NCBI GenBank assembly: GCA_964347975.1 | Contig: CAYGAY010000008.1 | Coordinates: 41,675-105,674, forward strand | Origin: Bin87 sp964347975 | GTDB taxonomy: Bacteria > Chloroflexota > Dehalococcoidia > Lucifugimonadales > UBA3495 | Direction: 5' to 3' | DNA length: 64,000 bases | Shown here: positions 8,107-17,316 of the stretch, one piece after another | How positions within the stretch are numbered: the stretch's first letter is position 1 | How the letters are laid out: the number at the start of each line of letters is the position of its first letter | Notes under the pieces: model-generated | The model's database searches: none | Seen by the model: only the letters and a program-made list of their open reading frames with translations | What the model was told of the DNA's origin: nothing | Translations under genes and position numbers: made by a program

Positions 8107-9108
8107 TTACATTTTGGCAATCACGTCCTCGCCAAAACGCTGGATTATGTCGCCCGGGTCATGGCTGATGGCGGTGATTTGCAGCACATCAACTCCGGCG
8201 CCGCCGATCTGCGCTACCTTGGCGCGACATTCCTCGGGCGTGCCGACCACGGCGAAGCGGTCAGCCAGGTAATCGGTGACGCCGAACTCGTCGGTTATGG
8301 CGGCGTTGCGAGTGTCGCCGACCTGTTCATGTTCGGCGGGCACATATTCGCCCTGAATGGCCATCATGGCTTCCTGCATCTCTTCGGGCACGTGCTTGCC
8401 TTCCAGAGTGAAACGGAAGGCGTGGTGCGCGCTGGCGGCCAGGGCCATCTTGATTTCAGCAATGGCCGCGTCGTGGTCGGCGGCGATGTTGCATTTGGCG
8501 AAAGCCCAGATCTCCGTTGATCCCAGGGGTTTGCCGACGTTCCATTCGCCGGCCCGAACGTGGGCCACCGTGTCCTCGAGAATCTCCGGTGTCAGCCCGG
8601 TATGAATCATGGCGCGGTCGGCGATCTCACCGGCGATGCGCAGGGTGCGCGGCCCTTCGGCGGACAGCATAATGGGCGCCGGGCCGGCGCTCCATCGCAC
8701 GTGGCCCTCTCGCCCAAAGTATTCGGCGGTTTCGCCGGACATGAAGGAACGCACCGCGCCGACGTACTCACGCAACGCGGCGAGCCGAGCCGGTCGCAAG
8801 CCCACGTTCAGGATGGCGGAGTCTCCGGTGCCGATGCCGAGGAACGCCCGGCCACCGGAAAGCTCCTGTAGCGACGCGATGGCGGAGGCAGTAACCGCCG
8901 GGTGTCGGGTCAAAGGGTTGGTGACCGATGGCCCCAGGTGGACCCGTTCGGTTTCCATCGCGGCCACCGTCAGGGAGACGAACAACTCGCGGAAAAGCGA
9001 TTGGGAATCGGCGACGCCGATGTAATCAAAACCGACTGATTCCGCCAGACGCGCGTGGCGGCGGAAAGATTCGTAGGACGATGGCAGAAGAGTTACGCCG
9101 TATTTCAT
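8107..9108 (-). CDS. LLM-class flavin-dependent oxidoreductase
   Basis: 333-residue protein of the luciferase-like monooxygenase superfamily (TIM barrel binding FMN or F420). Typical features are the N-terminal YGVTLLPSSYESFRRHARLAESVGFDYIGVADS, the LGPSVTNPLTRHPAVTASAIASLQELSGGRAFLGIGTGDS core (residues about 57-97) and a C-terminal DRFAVVGTPEECRAKV segment. The TRHP and GxGTG arrangement is common in F420-dependent mer-like members, so methylene-H4MPT-reductase-like chemistry or desulfonation-type oxidation are both possible. It converges on the P450/ferredoxin cluster. Confidence 0.85.
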   Translation of the reverse strand: MKYGVTLLPSSYESFRRHARLAESVGFDYIGVADSQSLFRELFVSLTVAAMETERVHLGPSVTNPLTRHPAVTASAIASLQELSGGRAFLGIGTGDSAILNVGLRPARLAALREYVGAVRSFMSGETAEYFGREGHVRWSAGPAPIMLSAEGPRTLRIAGEIADRAMIHTGLTPEILEDTVAHVRAGEWNVGKPLGSTEIWAFAKCNIAADHDAAIAEIKMALAASAHHAFRFTLEGKHVPEEMQEAMMAIQGEYVPAEHEQVGDTRNAAITDEFGVTDYLADRFAVVGTPEECRAKVAQIGGAGVDVLQITAISHDPGDIIQRFGEDVIAKM

Positions 9109-9125
9109 GGTATGGCATCCCCGGG

Positions 9126-9815
9126 CTACTGGGAGTCCTGCAAACGCTGGAGCTGGGCTTCTAATTCTCTGACGCGGGCTTCAGCGGCAATTCGTCGGTC
9201 GGCTTCCTGGTAGTGGGTGGGCAGGTATCCGGTTGCCGGGTCGTACCAGCGGAGGTGCCCGTATTCCCAGCAGACATACAGGCCCAGGGCGTTGCTGTAA
9301 CCCCAATGCCGAGCGTGGCCGACCTCAATCACGGGGATCGCCTCGTACCGTCCACTAACCAGCCGGTCGCCGGCCAAGTTGACGCTGTAAAACCGGCCGT
9401 CAGTGTCGTCAAAACGCCAGTATTCGGTCACTCCGTAGCCGGCGTAGCCGTCGCGTTTGTCGGTTTCGTCCCGGCGGGCGGTGCTCCGCGAGGCAATCTC
9501 CATCACAAAGTCCGGCGGTTTGCCATGATAGTCGATGGAGTAACCGTTCTCGGCGATGATGGTAGCGACTTCAACATTGAAAGCAACCAGCAAGTCGGGA
9601 GACAGCAAGCCCAATCGTTGGCTGACGTCCCAGCCGATGGGAAACTCGCTGAGCACGGCAGTAGTGTCGGGCGCGCCGAGATGGAGGCTGATGGCCGGGA
9701 TGAAGCCGGGCTCGTTGAGATGGATGAGGTTCTGCATATCCGCTTTGGGAGTGTCCGGGAACCGGCCGGCCGGCGTCGCGTCGGCCGGCGGTGAAACAAC
9801 GGGTTTGGTGGTCAT
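9126..9815 (-). CDS. Uma2-family (DUF820) PD-(D/E)xK protein
   Basis: 229 residues. The core has PDFVMEIASRST (about 101-112), the D and ExS positions of the Uma2 nuclease-like fold, then KRDGYAGYGVTEYWRFD. A C-terminal helix (AEARVRELEAQLQRLQDSQ) is a likely coiled coil, as in many family members. Uma2 proteins are abundant in cyanobacteria and Chloroflexota; their function is unproven, although a restriction-endonuclease-like fold is established. It ends 17 bases past the start of the LLM gene, so the two may be cotranscribed. Confidence 0.85.
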   Translation of the reverse strand: MTTKPVVSPPADATPAGRFPDTPKADMQNLIHLNEPGFIPAISLHLGAPDTTAVLSEFPIGWDVSQRLGLLSPDLLVAFNVEVATIIAENGYSIDYHGKPPDFVMEIASRSTARRDETDKRDGYAGYGVTEYWRFDDTDGRFYSVNLAGDRLVSGRYEAIPVIEVGHARHWGYSNALGLYVCWEYGHLRWYDPATGYLPTHYQEADRRIAAEARVRELEAQLQRLQDSQ

Positions 9816-9869
9816 GGTGGGCCTCGCCGGATAACCGGATAAAACGAGCGTCAGCGTTGGCGGACGGTT

Positions 9870-10058
9870 TCACCCGCCGCCCGTCCAAGTCTGCGTCCGC
9901 GCCATGTCAATGGTCGTTTGGACGGTGAGGTTGTGCCCGGCCTGGTTTTGGGAGCGGGCCAGCTCCCGCCGGCGGCGCGCCTGTTCCGTATCTATATGCG
10001 GCGTATCGGCGCCTATGCGTGCCCGTACCCGCCGGATGATGTCAACCAGACACCCCAT
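9870..10058 (-). CDS. Possible small basic protein
   Basis: A 62-residue frame beginning six bases after the aroC stop on the same strand, rich in Arg (VDIIRRVRARIG, ARRRRELARS). No ribosome site is seen and no family is recognised. The spacing is operon-like, which is the only support. The remaining bases between it and the Uma2 gene show nothing. Confidence 0.25.
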   Translation of the reverse strand: MGCLVDIIRRVRARIGADTPHIDTEQARRRRELARSQNQAGHNLTVQTTIDMARTQTWTGGG

Positions 10059-10064
10059 TATTTA

Positions 10065-11252
10065 TCAGCTGTACCGCAGGCGCGGCCCTACCGTGGCCTG
10101 ATACCCCTCAAAGTTGCGTTTGGTTTCGGGGATGCTGTCACCGCCGAATTTCTCCATGAAGGCGTCGGCGAGGACGAGAGCGACCATGGCTTCGCCGATG
10201 ACGCCGGCGGGCGGGGCCTGGCACACGTCGCTGCGCTCGAAGTGAGCCTGTACCGGCTCGCCCGTGTCCAGGTCAACGGAAGGGAGCGGGTTATGGAGGG
10301 TGGCGATGGGCTTGATGACGAAGCGGGCCACCAGGGGCGGGCCGCTGGTCATGCCCCCCTCGGTGCCGCCGGCCCGGTTGGTCTGGCGCTGCCAGGGACG
10401 GTCGGGGTCGGTGACGGGTTCAATGACGTCCTGGAACTCGGAACCCCAGCGGTCCAGCAACTCCCAGCCGGGGCCGATGCTGACGGCTTTCACGGCGTTG
10501 ATGCTCATGAGCGCCTGGGCCACCTTGGCGTCGATCTTACGGTCCCAATGAACGTGGGAACCCAAACCGATGGGGACGTTTTCTGCAATCACCTCGACGC
10601 TGCCGCCCACCGTGTCCCCGGCTTCCCTGGCGGCGTCCACCTCGGCCATCATCAACTCGGCGGCGTCAGGGTCGGCGCAATGGACTGGCGATTCCTCCAC
10701 CGCGTCCCAGTCGATGGCATCGTGCTCGGGCGGGTTCGCCGGCACGCGGCCAATGGATATGACGTGGCTGTGCAGGACGATACCGAACTCTTCCAGCAGC
10801 CGCATGGCCACAGCGCCGGCAGCGACCCGCCCGGCCGTTTCTCGCGCCGATGCCCGTTCCAGGGAGTTGCGGACGTCGTGAAAGCCGTATTTCATCGCGC
10901 CGGGCAGGTCGGCATGGCCGGGGCGGATGCGGGTGACGCGGCGGTTGCGCCCTTCCTGGGACGGGTTTTCCACGTACTCCACGGCCATGGCGTCCTGCCA
11001 GTTGACCCAATCACGGTTTTCGATGAGCATACCGATGGGGCTGCCCAGGGTATAGCCGTGGCGCACGCCGGTCTGGATATGGGCGTGGTCGCGCTCAATC
11101 TGCTGGCGACCGCCCCGCCCGTAGCCCCGCTGGCGACGGCCCAGGTGGTGGGCGATGTATTCCTCGTCCAGGGGCAGGTAAGCGGGCACGCCCTCCATAA
11201 TTATCATCAGACCTTGCCCGTGGGACTCGCCCGCCGTGAACCACCGTATCAT
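10065..11252 (-). CDS. aroC: Chorismate synthase
   Basis: 395 residues. Converts 5-enolpyruvylshikimate-3-phosphate to chorismate with reduced FMN, the last step of the shikimate pathway. It begins MIRWFTAGESHGQ, the classical first signature, and has RASARETAGRVAAGAVA (about 130-146) and a C-terminal RSDVCQAPPAGVIGEAMVALVLADA. The ATG at 11252 is preceded by AGGAGG nine bases upstream; an extension to 11303 is not needed. It lies downstream of aroE on the same strand, so the two probably form one unit. Confidence 0.95.
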   Translation of the reverse strand: MIRWFTAGESHGQGLMIIMEGVPAYLPLDEEYIAHHLGRRQRGYGRGGRQQIERDHAHIQTGVRHGYTLGSPIGMLIENRDWVNWQDAMAVEYVENPSQEGRNRRVTRIRPGHADLPGAMKYGFHDVRNSLERASARETAGRVAAGAVAMRLLEEFGIVLHSHVISIGRVPANPPEHDAIDWDAVEESPVHCADPDAAELMMAEVDAAREAGDTVGGSVEVIAENVPIGLGSHVHWDRKIDAKVAQALMSINAVKAVSIGPGWELLDRWGSEFQDVIEPVTDPDRPWQRQTNRAGGTEGGMTSGPPLVARFVIKPIATLHNPLPSVDLDTGEPVQAHFERSDVCQAPPAGVIGEAMVALVLADAFMEKFGGDSIPETKRNFEGYQATVGPRLRYS

Positions 11253-11292
11253 CGTGGCTGTGCCTCCTGTGTTGCGCCATCGTCTTGCGGAG

Positions 11293-11318
11293 GGCAACCA
11301 CAAGGATTGCCCCTACTC
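11293..11318. repeat. Short hairpin repeat between aroE and aroC
   Basis: GGGCAA and TTGCCC flank CCACAAGGA. It resembles the hairpins at 8087 and 4989 in layout (GGGC arm, short loop, GCCCCTAC end). It overlaps the end of aroE and lies inside the presumed operon. Confidence 0.4.
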
Positions 11319-12173
11319 CTGGGCGCGCATTGCCGCCATCGCCGCATCCATCATCACAGCAACCGGGGCCGGGCGTTCCAGCCAAAGCTCGAAAGACGCC
11401 GCACCCTGATAGACCAGCATTGATATGCCGCCCAGCGTCGGCGCGCCGGCCCGCTCCGCCGCCTGCAATAGCGGGGTCAGCATAGGATTATACACTAGGT
11501 CATAGACCAGGGCGTCAGCGGGTATCTCATGCGCTTCGAGTGGTGATGCGGTTTCATCCGGCCCGTGGCGCATACCCAGAGAGGTGCAGTTGACGATTAG
11601 CTCAGCGGACGCGACAGCTGGGGAAAGGCGGTCGGGTTCCAGGGGGAGCGCGTGAGCGGGCACACTCCGGTCGGCAGCGAGTTGGGCCAGGGACTCGGCG
11701 CGGGCCAGGGTACGATTGGCGATGTCCAGCCGGCCCACGCCGGCGCGGATCAGGGCTTGCGCCACGCCGCGGGCCGACCCGCCGGCCCCGAGGATGAGGG
11801 CGCGCCGGCCGGCCGGGTCCAGCCCCCCAGACTCCCGCAAAGCCCGCAGAAACCCGTAGCCGTCGGTGTTGTAGCCGGTGAGCCGGCCGTCCCGATTGAC
11901 GATGGTGTTGACGGCGCCGGCTTCCGCCGCCCAATCGTCAATGTCGTCAAGAAACGGTATGACGGCTTCCTTGTGGGGTACGGTAACGTTGATACCAAGG
12001 ACGTTCCCGTAGCGGAGGGAAGCGACGAACTCGCCCACCAAATCGGGGTGTACCTCGTAAGCGCGATATTGGTACGGGACGGAAAGCCGGTCAAGGGCCG
12101 CCTGTTGGAACAGGGGCGATATGGAATGGCCAATGGGGTAGCCGATAATGCCGAGGGCAGAGTCAATAGTCAT
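11313..12173 (-). CDS. aroE: Shikimate dehydrogenase
   Basis: 286 residues. Reduces 3-dehydroshikimate to shikimate with NADPH. Motifs: GYPIGHSISPLFQ (substrate site), NVTVPHKE with the catalytic Lys, NTDGYGF, the dinucleotide loop GAGGSARGVAQALI, NCTSLGM and DLVYNPMLTPLL. The ATG at 12173 gives a family-typical N terminus (TIDSALGIIGYPIGHS). The frame stays open to 12281 but the extra 36 residues look unrelated to AroE. It lies 60 bases upstream of aroC. Confidence 0.93.
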   Translation of the reverse strand: MTIDSALGIIGYPIGHSISPLFQQAALDRLSVPYQYRAYEVHPDLVGEFVASLRYGNVLGINVTVPHKEAVIPFLDDIDDWAAEAGAVNTIVNRDGRLTGYNTDGYGFLRALRESGGLDPAGRRALILGAGGSARGVAQALIRAGVGRLDIANRTLARAESLAQLAADRSVPAHALPLEPDRLSPAVASAELIVNCTSLGMRHGPDETASPLEAHEIPADALVYDLVYNPMLTPLLQAAERAGAPTLGGISMLVYQGAASFELWLERPAPVAVMMDAAMAAMRAQE

Positions 12174-12294
12174 GCCGGTTTTGTTCGCGGGTGAAGCTGC
12201 TATCGGTGTTACAGTCGGAACATTGTAGCAGAGAGCAATCGGCCCCGGAGCATCATCGTTCCGGGGCCGCAACGCCTTCACGGGATGGCGCGCC

Positions 12295-12954
12295 TTACTG
12301 GACGGTCAGGTTCATTATTTCCCGGCAGCCCCGCGATGTTACTGGGGTATCCACGCCCGAATCCTGGCCGCGGACGAATATGTCGAATGCCTCGTTGAAG
12401 TACGGGATAATCAGCCGATATCTGCCATCCTGGTCGATTCTGCCTTCAGCGACCACTTGCCCGTCTCCCTTCTGGCTGCGGGCAAGCACCGGGGTTCCGG
12501 CCGGTGGGACAGCCCCGCCTATAGTAACATTGCCCCCGACTATGCACGGGGGGCCGTCGGATGGCTGGCGGGCCGGCAGTGCAGTAGGCGGCGGGGTAGC
12601 CGTGGGCAACGGAACCGGTGTGGCGGTAGGCAGCGGAACAGGCGTAGCGGTGGGCATAGCGGCGCGGGTTGCGGCGATACTGGCGTCAATGGTAGCCTGA
12701 ATGTCCGGAGTAGGCGCCGGCGTGTTGGTGGGCGGAACCGGAGTGTCCGTAGGTGGAACCGGGGTTTCCGTGGGCGGAACCGGGGTTTCCGTGGGCGTTG
12801 CCGCGCTGACCGCCGCGGCGATGGTGGCCGCCAGGTCGGGCGCCTCAGTGGGTTCGGGTTCCTCTTCTCCCCCGAAAAAACAGCCGGTCATAGCGGCGAG
12901 CATCAATGCAGCGGCCAGACCGACAATCGATAAACGGACAATCCTCTGCGTCAT
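12295..12954 (-). CDS. Pro/Thr-rich surface lipoprotein
   Basis: 219 residues starting at the ATG 12954 behind AGGAG. An N-terminal hydrophobic segment ends in MTGC, a lipobox, so Cys would be lipidated. Then come acidic residues (EEEPEP), a linker of TPVPPTE/D/N and TPVPLPTA repeats, and an 80-residue C-terminal domain with Cys pairs (PPCIVGGNVTIGG, SRGCREIMNL). The C-terminal part looks like a carboxypeptidase-regulatory or Ig-like beta domain (ARSQKGDGQVVAEGRIDQDGRYRL). It probably projects that domain through the cell wall. No specific function. Confidence 0.75.
   Translation of the reverse strand: MTQRIVRLSIVGLAAALMLAAMTGCFFGGEEEPEPTEAPDLAATIAAAVSAATPTETPVPPTETPVPPTDTPVPPTNTPAPTPDIQATIDASIAATRAAMPTATPVPLPTATPVPLPTATPPPTALPARQPSDGPPCIVGGNVTIGGAVPPAGTPVLARSQKGDGQVVAEGRIDQDGRYRLIIPYFNEAFDIFVRGQDSGVDTPVTSRGCREIMNLTVQ
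12602..12796. repeat. Tandem repeats of 24 and 21 bp in the lipoprotein linker
   Basis: Two in-frame microsatellite-like arrays: about two units of 24 bp at 12602-12655 (TPVPLPTA) and just over three units of 21 bp at about 12727-12796 (TPVPPTE/D/N). In-frame units let the linker change length by slippage without losing the frame. Confidence 0.7.
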
Positions 12955-13060
12955 TAAAGGCACTCCTGTCAAACGGCGCACATGGTGCTACCGGAATATT
13001 TTGCCATCACGGGACCGGATGCGCTTTGACTACTGCGTACAGGTTATGGCAACTTTGGCG

Positions 13061-15757
13061 TCATCGGCTCAGCTGAGCCATGATTTCCTCGATACGTTCT
13101 CGTTGCTCGGTGAGCCTTTGCAGACGTTGACGTTCTTTTTCCACCACTTCGGGCCGGGCTTTTGCCACGAAGTTTGGGTTATCCAACAACTGCCCCACCC
13201 GTTCCTGGTTGCGCCGCGTTTCGCCCAATTCCTTGTCCAACCTTTCGGTTTCGACTTCCAGGTCAACAACTCCCGCCAAGGGGAGACGCACCACCAATGG
13301 GTTGACAACCAAACTCACACCGGACGTCGCTCCAGAGTCTCCTGTGTCCAGGACGCGCAGCGGTTCCACGCGAGCCAAAGCGCTGATGACATCCTTTTCC
13401 TCCGATACGACGGACATCATCCCATTGGTTTCAATTGCGGCCTCCAACTTTTGCCCGGCCGGTATTCTCAGTTGCGCGCGCATATTACGGACAGCGCGGA
13501 TAGTTTGCATCACAACTTCCACTTCGAATTCAGCGTCAGGCGCCGGGCGCGGAGAATCGACTTGGGGATACGGCGCGATCATTATGGAGGACGCCGCGCC
13601 GCCATCGGGCGCGGGCGCCTGTGTCATGAGATTTTGCCAAATTTCTTCGGTGACGAAGGGCATGAACGGATGGAGCAGGCGCAACGAACGCTCCAGCACG
13701 TGAACGAGGGTCGCCGCGACCCCGCCGGGTTGTTCGCCGCGCAGGCGGACCTTCGCCATTTCTATGTACCAATCGCAGAAGTCGTTCCAGATGAAATCAT
13801 AAAGTCTCTGCTGGGCCTCGCCCAGTTCGAACTGCGCCAAATTTTCGTTGGCGCTTTCCGTTAGAGCATCCAGGCGGCTTACGATCCAGCGGTCTTCCCG
13901 GTGCTGGGGGGCTGGCAATTCGTACCAATCGGACAGATCATCGCGGCCTGCGATGGCATTAATGACGAAGCGGGCCGCGTTCCAGATCTTGTTGGCGAAG
14001 TTGCGAGCCGACTCCAGCTTGTCGTCGCTGAGGCGGAGGTTATTGCCTGGAGCAGTCCCCGTGGTCAGAGCGAACCGCAACGCATCAGTGCCGTACTGCT
14101 CCAGCAAATCCAGGGGATCCAGCGTGTTCCCACGGGTCTTGCTCATCTTCTGCCCCTGGGCGTCCAGCACCATGCCGTGCAGATAGACGGAGCGGAAGGG
14201 GACATCGCCGGTGTTTTCGATGCCCAGCATGATCATGCGGGCCACCCAGAAGAACAGGATGTCATAGCCGGTCTCCAATACGGTGTTGGGGTAGAAATAA
14301 TCCAGATCTGCGGAGCCGGTGTCCGGCCACCCCAGCGTCGAATGGGGCCACAACCCGCTACTGAACCAGGTATCCAGGACGTCGCTTTCCTGCTCGATGG
14401 CACCGCTGCCGCAGTCGGGGCAGACGTCCGGGTCTGCAACGTGAGCGGTCCGGCTGCCGCACGATGCGCAGTACCAGACCGGGATGCGATGGCCCCACCA
14501 AAGTTGGCGGCTGATACACCAGTCGCGAATGTTCTCAAGCCAGTTCAAATAAACCCGGGCGAATCGCTCCGGCACTATTTCGATGTCGCCATTGACCACG
14601 GCGGCATAAGCGCTGCCGGCGATGGTTCCCGGCTGGTCGTGATTGCCGACATTGAGGAACCACTGGAGGCTGATAAGGGGTTCCACCACTTCGTTACAGC
14701 GTTGGCAGTGGCCGACGGAGTGGTGGTAATCCTCAACTTTTTCCAACGCGCCGGTGGCCGCCAACTCGTCCACCACGGCGGAGCGGGCGGCGAAGCGTTC
14801 CATGCCGGAATATTTGGAGCCGGCCTCGTCGGTCATACAGCCGTCGAATCCGATGACGGTGACGATGGGCAGGTTGTTACGCTCGCCGATTTCAAAGTCC
14901 ACCAGGTCGTGTCCCGGCGTGACCTTCAGGGCGCCAGTTCCGAACTCCATCTCAATGGCAGTATCGCCAACCACTGGGATGAGCCGCCCCGTGATAGGAA
15001 GCAACACCGCCTTGCCGACCTTGGCGGCATAACGGTCATCCTCAGGATGAACGGCAACGCCGGTATCGCCCAACATGGATTCCGGGCGGGTAGTGGCAAC
15101 GGTTATGCAATCGGTATGATCATCGGCCAATGGGTAGCGGATGTAGTAGAGCTTGCCATCCTGCTCCTCGTAGTCCACTTCCAGATCGGACAGAGCAGTG
15201 GCGCAGCGCGGACACCAGTTGATGATCCGCTCGTGGCGATAGATCAGCCCCTTGTTGAAGAGGTTGACGAAGGTGGTGCGGACCGCCCGGACGGGACCCG
15301 GATCCAAGGTGAACCGGAGACGGGACCAGTCGCACGACGCGCCAAGTCGCCGATGCTGTTCGTCGATGGTGTTTCCATATCGGGCCACCCAGTCCCAGAC
15401 CCGTTCCTCGAACTTCTCGCGGCCCAGTTCATGGCGGTTGGTGCCTTCGGCGGCAAGGGCGCGCTCAACCACCCATTGGGTGGCGATGCCGGCGTGGTCT
15501 TTTCCCGGTAGCCAAAGGGTGGGATCGCCGCACATCCGGTGCCAGCGGGTAAGGGAGTCCTGGAGGCTGGCGGTGAGTGCGTGTCCCAGGTGCAGCTCGC
15601 CCGTAACGTTGGGCGGCGGCATTATTACGCAGAAGGGCTGCCGGTCAGCGTTTACGCGCGGTACGAAGTAACCCGAATCCCACCAGTTTTGATAAATGCG
15701 TTGTTCGACGGATGCGGCATCATAGGCGCGTGGCATCGCAATGGCAGGCTGAGTCAT
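13061..15757 (-). CDS. valS: Valyl-tRNA synthetase
   Basis: 898 residues. Charges tRNA-Val. The HIGH-type motif is PPNVTGELHLGHA (about 36-48), the editing domain contains VATTRPESMLGDTGVAVHP, and the KMSKS loop reads KMSKT in QKMSKTRGNTLDP. Zinc-knuckle-like CxxC pairs (CQRCNE, CASCGSRT...CPDCGS) lie before the catalytic domain's end. The C terminus forms the ValRS coiled coil (ERLDKELGETRRNQERVGQLL). Start ATG 15757 chosen because MTQPAIAMPRAYD matches the family; the open frame upstream is not ValRS-like. Confidence 0.96.
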   Translation of the reverse strand: MTQPAIAMPRAYDAASVEQRIYQNWWDSGYFVPRVNADRQPFCVIMPPPNVTGELHLGHALTASLQDSLTRWHRMCGDPTLWLPGKDHAGIATQWVVERALAAEGTNRHELGREKFEERVWDWVARYGNTIDEQHRRLGASCDWSRLRFTLDPGPVRAVRTTFVNLFNKGLIYRHERIINWCPRCATALSDLEVDYEEQDGKLYYIRYPLADDHTDCITVATTRPESMLGDTGVAVHPEDDRYAAKVGKAVLLPITGRLIPVVGDTAIEMEFGTGALKVTPGHDLVDFEIGERNNLPIVTVIGFDGCMTDEAGSKYSGMERFAARSAVVDELAATGALEKVEDYHHSVGHCQRCNEVVEPLISLQWFLNVGNHDQPGTIAGSAYAAVVNGDIEIVPERFARVYLNWLENIRDWCISRQLWWGHRIPVWYCASCGSRTAHVADPDVCPDCGSGAIEQESDVLDTWFSSGLWPHSTLGWPDTGSADLDYFYPNTVLETGYDILFFWVARMIMLGIENTGDVPFRSVYLHGMVLDAQGQKMSKTRGNTLDPLDLLEQYGTDALRFALTTGTAPGNNLRLSDDKLESARNFANKIWNAARFVINAIAGRDDLSDWYELPAPQHREDRWIVSRLDALTESANENLAQFELGEAQQRLYDFIWNDFCDWYIEMAKVRLRGEQPGGVAATLVHVLERSLRLLHPFMPFVTEEIWQNLMTQAPAPDGGAASSIMIAPYPQVDSPRPAPDAEFEVEVVMQTIRAVRNMRAQLRIPAGQKLEAAIETNGMMSVVSEEKDVISALARVEPLRVLDTGDSGATSGVSLVVNPLVVRLPLAGVVDLEVETERLDKELGETRRNQERVGQLLDNPNFVAKARPEVVEKERQRLQRLTEQRERIEEIMAQLSR

Positions 15758-16131
15758 CGTACCGTCCCAACAGCCGCCACCGAAAGATGGCGCGGAGTGA
15801 AGAATGTCCGGCGGGTTGGCTGCATTTGATTTTCTTCTCAAAAATGGTACATCCTGCCCGTTGGCTTGTCCATATGGAGTCATGCTCAAGCGCGCAGCGA
15901 GGCTGGTTATGGGTGGGGAAGCGCACCAGGGGGATGGTAGAGGAACCGGGAAGCTGAAACGGCTCAGATTCGGATTGGGCGTACATTGCGGTTGCAATTT
16001 ATATCCGGTATAAGTATTATTAGGCAGGCGTATTGTGGGGAAAGTGCTTCACGCTAGAAACCGAGTACCTGCTCGACCTATGCGGTCGCTACAAGATCGA
16101 CCGTCAGAAAGAGTAAGGAGCAGCTGAACTG
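15758..16131. other. Divergent intergenic region, valS and S1 gene
   Basis: 374 bases between divergent genes. I looked for a T-box leader on the minus strand (GGGUGGNACCGCG) and did not find one. No ORF with a plausible start is seen. It must hold both promoters, but no clear -35/-10 pair stands out. Confidence 0.5.
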
Positions 16132-17232
16132 ATGGTAGCCCAGGACCCGAACGTAGTTGATGTCACCGATATGTCGCAGCTTCCCGAGTCGGCGTTTTCG
16201 CCCCGGGAATACCGCAGGGGCGACCTGGTGACCGGGGAAATCGTACGCATTGATGACGAAGGAATGGTTATCAGCGCCGGCCTTAAAACCGAGGGCATCG
16301 TCCCGCCGCAAGAAATGCGCACGTTAACCACAGAGAAGCGGGTGCAAATGCAGCCTGGCGCGAGCGTGATAGTTATTCACCTGAACAACCGCGGGCCAGG
16401 GGGTATGGCGGTATTTTCCTACGACCAGGCGCAGGAAAAACAGGTCTGGGAAGACCTCATTGAATTGCACCGCAACGATTCCGAACTTGCGGCCAAGGTG
16501 GTTCAACACAATAAGGGCGGTTTGGTGGTTGACTGGAACGGTGTCCGCGGGTTCGTGCCCTTTTCCCAGATGGCTCCCGTTCCCAAAGAAGGCCGGATTG
16601 AGCATCTGGATGCGCGGATCGGCGAAGATGCGCGCTTCAACATCCTGGAGCTGGACGCCCAGCGGGAGAAGCTGGTGCTGACGGAACGCCGCATCTGGCG
16701 GCAATTGCGAAATGCTGCCAAAGAGCGTCTCCTGGAAGAACTGCAGGAAGGCCAGATCGTCCAAGGCACCGTGCGCTCCATGCGCGGTTTTGGCGCTTTC
16801 GTTGATCTTGGCGACGCCGAAGGTCTGGTTCCCATCTCAGAGCTATCCTGGTCGATGGTCAAATCTCCCGAAGAAGTGGTCAGCATCGGCGACAACCTGA
16901 CGCTGAAAGTCCTCAGGGTTGACCGGGAGAACAGCAAGATTTCACTGAGTCTAAAGCGCACTCAACCAGAACCCTGGGACACGGTGCCGGAACGGTACCA
17001 CGTCGGCGACATCGTCGATGGGACGGTCACCCGGCTGATGGACTTTGGCGCTTTCGTGAAGCTGGAAGACTGGGTAGAGGGCCTGGTGCATATCTCGGAG
17101 CTCTCGGCGCGCCGGATGGAGCACCCTAAAGAGATCGTTTACCAGGGTCAGCAGATCAAGGTGCAGATCTTGAGCATCGATACCGAGCGCAAGCGGATGA
17201 GCCTGAGCTACCGCAGAGTGTATGGGCTGTAA
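16132..17232 (+). CDS. rpsA: S1-domain RNA-binding protein, ribosomal protein S1-like
   Basis: 366 residues with four S1 (OB-fold) domains: about 22-95, 110-190, 207-278 and 292-362. Domains 3 and 4 carry the best motifs (GTVRSMRGFGAFVDLGDAEGLVPISELS and GTVTRLMDFGAFVKLEDWVEGLVHISELS). Four domains match the shorter S1 of Gram-positive and Chloroflexota lineages rather than the six-domain proteobacterial form. It would bind mRNA at the ribosome. AAGGAG lies 11 bases before the ATG. Confidence 0.85.
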   Translation: MVAQDPNVVDVTDMSQLPESAFSPREYRRGDLVTGEIVRIDDEGMVISAGLKTEGIVPPQEMRTLTTEKRVQMQPGASVIVIHLNNRGPGGMAVFSYDQAQEKQVWEDLIELHRNDSELAAKVVQHNKGGLVVDWNGVRGFVPFSQMAPVPKEGRIEHLDARIGEDARFNILELDAQREKLVLTERRIWRQLRNAAKERLLEELQEGQIVQGTVRSMRGFGAFVDLGDAEGLVPISELSWSMVKSPEEVVSIGDNLTLKVLRVDRENSKISLSLKRTQPEPWDTVPERYHVGDIVDGTVTRLMDFGAFVKLEDWVEGLVHISELSARRMEHPKEIVYQGQQIKVQILSIDTERKRMSLSYRRVYGL

Positions 17233-17262
17233 TCGGACATTTTTCCGAAGCTGACTCCCCAA

Positions 17263-17301
17263 GCAAGCGGGGCGACTTAAACGGTCGCCCCGTTTGCTTT
17301 T
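17263..17301 (+). terminator. Rho-independent terminator after rpsA
   Basis: Stem GCAAGCGGGGCGAC with GTCGCCCCGTTTGC (one G-T pair), seven-base loop and a TTTT tail. Confidence 0.85.
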
Positions 17302-17316
17302 ACGCGTCGACTCGCT

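Noticed and set aside
15758..16131. T-box leader for valS
   Set aside because: No GGGUGGNACCGCG-type antiterminator core and no specifier-loop structure could be found on the minus strand.
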